Under the pieces are notes generated by a model that did not search any database, was not told the origin of the DNA, and saw nothing but the letters and a program-made list of their open reading frames with translations. Source: Carnegiea gigantea (taxonomy: Eukaryota > Streptophyta > Magnoliopsida > Caryophyllales > Cactaceae). Taken from it: a stretch of DNA of 64,000 nt. The DNA lies in contig JAKOGI010001326.1 of assembly GCA_029747015.1 (NCBI GenBank), positions 119,501 to 183,500 of the forward strand, read 5' to 3'. Of the stretch, positions 60,480-64,000 are shown piece by piece. Every line of letters starts with the position of its first letter. Position 1 is the stretch's first letter. The translations under genes and the position numbers were made by a program.

Positions 60480-61167
60480 AATAATAATAGATATCATGTT
60501 CTTTTATTATTTTTAATAATATTAATAATTGTAAATACGGGGAATAAACTATGAATCCCATAATATATATGGTAAATGAGGTGTTTGAAAACAACAACTT
60601 TTTGAGGAAAAAGAGCTGTTTGGGGGTGTTTTAGCAGTTTTGACTAAGTCAAACAACTAAATGAATGTTTGGCAAACAACTATTTGAGACAGTTATTTAG
60701 CCCCAAATAGCTCTTTTTGAAAAGGCTATTTCCATTAATCTTTTCAACGGAGCTTTTTGTAGAAATAACATATTTGCCCAAGAGTTTAAACAAATTATAT
60801 TACAAAATAGAAAGTGAATATAGTATCATAGTGTTCGTTGAAGGTTTATACTAGTAGTATTCGAACCTAATTAGATCTTGTGAATTAACAAGTGTAAATG
60901 TATTTTCTTTATTTTTATTTTTTGAGACAAGAACAAACCATTGAATTAACATTGGCATCATTTACATAAGTACCAAAAAACATTTAGAAACCAAGAAAAT
61001 TTTTAAAATAACAAAATGATGTTATAAAATATTAACATCATTTACATAAGTACAAATTGAAAAGAAATAAGATACACAATGAATGTAAGTTATGTAGAAT
61101 TTAGTAAAAAAGTAAAGTCTTATCATGAAGTTTCTCTTCTTTTTTTTTTTTTTTGTTTGGGTGATCA
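60480..61167. other. AT-rich spacer
   Basis: Leftover AAT units, then AT-rich sequence. The stretch 60560-60770 has inverted words (GTTTGAAAACAACAAC, TAGTCAAAACTG type) that may be an old MITE, but its ends could not be set. Confidence 0.4.
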
Positions 61168-62433
61168 AAAATATTATTGGGTAACACTTGCTAAAAAAAA
61201 CTATTAATTAACTATTGTGAATTTAATTTATATGTCACGCCAGTTAAAAAAGCTATGAATCTCATAATAAGATCGCACGGGTGTATATGATACTTTATCC
61301 ACATATTACATGCTTATATCTTGTACTATATATAATCTTTATTATTTGTGATCTATAGTAAATAGGATTCATAACTATTATCATAATGTATACAATATCT
61401 CTAATATTACATATTTATAATAGTGAAAATCTTTTATTATTTATTATTTTAATTTAAAATAATAATTTATGTGATTTGAAGTTAGATTTGAAATTAGGTT
61501 GGGAAAAGTTTTGAGTTTTAAGTCAAATAGATGCCCAACCTTTTAGGTTTATTAGCTTTAGGTGCCCGAATTTTTTCTACAGTTGTGTCTAAACTTTTTC
61601 AACACTTAACATAGGTGTCTGACTTTTATGAATGAATATAATTTAAAATCAAAAATATTATTAATATTATTTTATGGCAAAACAAAATCCAAAAATATAT
61701 TATAATCTTAGAGAAAAAAAGAAAAAGACGTAAAATATTATAGAAAAGTTTTTTTTTATTTTGAAACAATCTAAGGAGAAAACCATCTCAAAGACTAGTG
61801 TATGCTGCACAAAATATTATTCGGTAATAGTTAATGAAAAAAACTATTAATTAACTACTGTGAATTTAATTTATATGTCACGCCAGCTAAAAAAACTATG
61901 AATCTCATAATAAGATCGCATGGATGTGTATGATACTTTATCCACACATACATGATTATATCTTGTACTATATATAATCTTTTATTATTTGTGGTCTATA
62001 GTAAATAGGATTCATAACTATTATCATAATGTATATAATGTCTCTAATATTTCATATTTATAATAGTGAAAATATTTTATTATTTATTATTTTAATTTAA
62101 AATAATAATTTATGTGATTTGAAGTTAGATTTGGAATTAGATTAGGAAAAGTTTGACTTTTAAGTCAAATAGATGCCCGACCTTTTAGGTTTATTAGTTT
62201 TAGGTGCCTGAATTTTTTCTATGTTAAGTGTCTAAACTTTTTCAACACTTAACATAGGTGCCTGACTTTTACGAAAGAATATAATTTAAAATCAAAAATA
62301 TTATTAATATTACTTTATGGCAAAAAAAATCCAAAAATATATTATAATCTTAGAAAAAGAAAAAGAAAAAGACGTAAAATATTATGAAAAGAATTTTTTA
62401 TTTTTGAAACAATTTAATGAGAAAACCATGTCT
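61168..62433. repeat. Tandem duplication, two copies about 625 bp, period 643
   Basis: Copy 1 at 61168-61792 and copy 2 at 61811-62433 share the full order of words (ATGTCACGCCAG, CATAATAAGATCGCA, GGTGCCCGAATTTTTTCT, ACTTAACATAGGTG, GACGTAAAATATTAT) with small differences. Same orientation, separated by about 18 bp. No coding potential. Confidence 0.9.
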
Positions 62434-62693
62434 TCATTATACGACTACTATGCAACCCTGTAGCCCTCACACCTCGCCATTAACACAGCCCTCACACCCT
62501 ACCATTGATGCCGGCCCTGCCTACCCACCATCGCCGCTGACCAACAGTTGCCGTTGCGATATTCCTTGCTGCCGTCCAGTGTCAAAGTTTTAATAGTTTC
62601 TCAATTCTTTTGGTAAATTTTTAGTTTCTTGAATATTCAAGTTTAGGTCAATTCATGATAGTAGTTCTTGATGAATTTTACTTGCACATATGG
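62434..62693. other. Short GC-richer flank of the copia-like element
   Basis: 62450-62580 is richer in C (CCCTCACACC, CCACCATCGCCG) than the surroundings. No frame with a recognisable product. Confidence 0.4.
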
Positions 62694-63431
62694 TGTTAGA
62701 GAAAATAAAGATTACAATGGCTGGCAAACAATCAAACAGACTGAGTCGTGGATAAACTACTACTTTGAAAACAATTACGGCTCGACTATGGTGCAAATCG
62801 ATACAACCGGTTGCTCCCCATGGTTAATTCAGTACTCCTGAACGCGTGCACTCCGCGGCCAAGAGTTTGGAGTATGCAGTATGTGAGCCCAGAATACGCA
62901 GAGAAGAAGAAGAAGGAAGGAGAGAAGTGTGTGTGCTGGAGTAAAAAGCCATACTGCTAAGCCCTCTACTTATAGGGAAAAATATGGCTATTACAAGGCC
63001 ATTAAAATGGCGCAGAATAAGGCAGAATATCTGGTAGCATTGAAGGGGAGGAGGAGGACCTAGAAGACCATAACGGTAGGGAGTGATTCACGGAAGATCT
63101 TAACGTAATATCAGGCAGCATTCACGCAATCTGTTGCGAAAATATTAAACGGAATTCTTCCAAAAAGATAAATAGGGCCACAACCAGGTGCCCGCACCCA
63201 GCCCAGCCCGGACCGGATAGGCGGGCGGTGGCGGCGTACACACTTGTGGTTGCCCAAGACACCCTCAACCCCACAAACCATAATCTTGAGTTATTCAACA
63301 AGAGTAAGGAAAATGGGATATATAAACCCCTCAAAACATCATCAAAAGTTCCATGTGGGACAAATGTAAGAGAGAGAGAGAAAAAGGGAGAAAGGGTTGA
63401 AAGCCTTGTTTCCATTACCATTACTCTAACA
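62694..63431 (-). repeat. 3' LTR of the copia-like element
   Basis: Minus-strand start TGTTAGAG (63431) and end CTCTAACA (62694) form perfect eight-base inverted termini. The five bases outside (62689-62693, TATGG) are the candidate target duplication. Confidence 0.8.
62966..62975 (-). promoter_or_regulatory. TATA box of the copia-like LTR
   Basis: The minus strand reads CTATAAGTAG within CCCTATAAGTAGAGGG, about 460 bp from the LTR start. Confidence 0.6.
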
Positions 63432-63446
63432 GTCCTCCACTAATGG
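63432..63446 (-). other. Polypurine tract of the copia-like element
   Basis: The minus strand reads CCATTAGTGGAGGAC directly before TGTTAGAG. Confidence 0.6.
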
Positions 63447-64000
63447 CACACAAGGCAAAACAATTTAGAAAAGGAATTCTGGACAAAAGCGGGTTAGATA
63501 CTTAAGCGTCAATATCTTTCGATTTGAATTGACACATTATTGATGTGAGGCAACAACCAATAGTCTAACTAGTGAACTAAGCCTTGAACTAGAATGACCT
63601 CGATTGAGACCCTCACAACATATATCAACCCTTAAGACACTGCATACTCTGCGATAGGTATACTAGCGCTTTTATGGCCATGTGCACAACTTGGGTCTCA
63701 TAAGTGCTCTAGAGAGACAACCTAGGTCTCTCATAGAAGGTGGCCAAATCTTTACACTTATGTAGGTAATTCCATCAAGTCTATCTTAACATAGACCACC
63801 ATAACTATGGCTACGGAATTATTAAGAGCATAATATAGCTCAACCTCATAATCATTAAACGGTGAATTCATCAAGTGCTTTTCACTAGCACCCCTACAAT
63901 GGGTATAAATCCATTAAGAGCGTAAGGTCATCCTCTAAGCACTACCACACGCCATAGGGATAGGAATGTAGTGCATCTTGAAGATTAGTAAGGTTTCGTT

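Larger units (their letters stand above)
62694..64000 (-). mobile_element. 3' end of a Ty1-copia-like element, continues past the window
   Basis: A complete 738-bp LTR (62694-63431), preceded in minus sense by a purine tract and a non-coding tail (63447-64000) with no intact frame. No pol motif is in view, so the copia call rests on LTR structure (TGTTAGAG...CTCTAACA), TATA placement and the general look of the tail. Confidence 0.65.

Overview
The window is nuclear DNA of a eudicot-type plant. The evidence is GT-AG introns, a gene orthologous to Arabidopsis At3g01820, a plant-type NT-C2 gene, Au-type SINE, TRIM, SIRE/Maximus copia, tRNA-Asp-primed Ty3-gypsy and Helitron sequences, and MITEs throughout. 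The species cannot be named from the sequence. Only two host genes are visible, and roughly two thirds of the window is recognisable transposon sequence.

1-9.96 kb: two decayed minus-strand Ty3-gypsy elements. A tRNA-Asp-primed element (5' LTR 4746-6014, broken gag 2144-3539, 3' LTR running off the left edge from 246) has landed in the pol gene of an older gypsy copy (RT/RNase H 6052-6930, protease near 7750, gag 7860-9106, primer site near 9476, LTR from 9489 upward). 9.96-10.42 kb: AC/AT microsatellites around a minus-strand Au-type SINE. A 203-bp MITE follows.

10.7-22.9 kb: a plus-strand gene of eight coding exons for a 1025-residue NT-C2 protein. Its putative 5'-UTR intron carries a complete 432-bp TRIM with intact target duplication. 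Intron 4 carries a LINE remnant. 24.1-30.0 kb: a convergent minus-strand gene of four exons for an At3g01820-like adenylate-kinase-fold protein with a non-canonical P-loop. Its second intron is mostly two DNA-transposon-like elements.

30.3-34.25 kb: intergenic, with a diverged tandem array and two adjacent MITE copies. 34.25-56.35 kb: a nested stack. A Ty3-gypsy element with target duplication GGTAA has a 3' LTR split by a 5'-truncated LINE (34482-38485, itself carrying a MITE), a young SIRE-type copia element (38789-49765, 1505-bp LTRs, open pol) and a candidate Helitron (51449-52781). 57.40-60.48 kb: a non-autonomous Helitron inside an AAT microsatellite. 61.17-62.43 kb: a 643-bp-spaced tandem duplication. 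62.69-64.0 kb: the 3' LTR and end of another copia-like element that leaves the window.

No CRISPR array, operon, prokaryotic system, tRNA gene or rRNA gene is present. The notable content is the decipherable insertion history, the unusual P-loop in the kinase-like gene, and transposons inside introns of both host genes.
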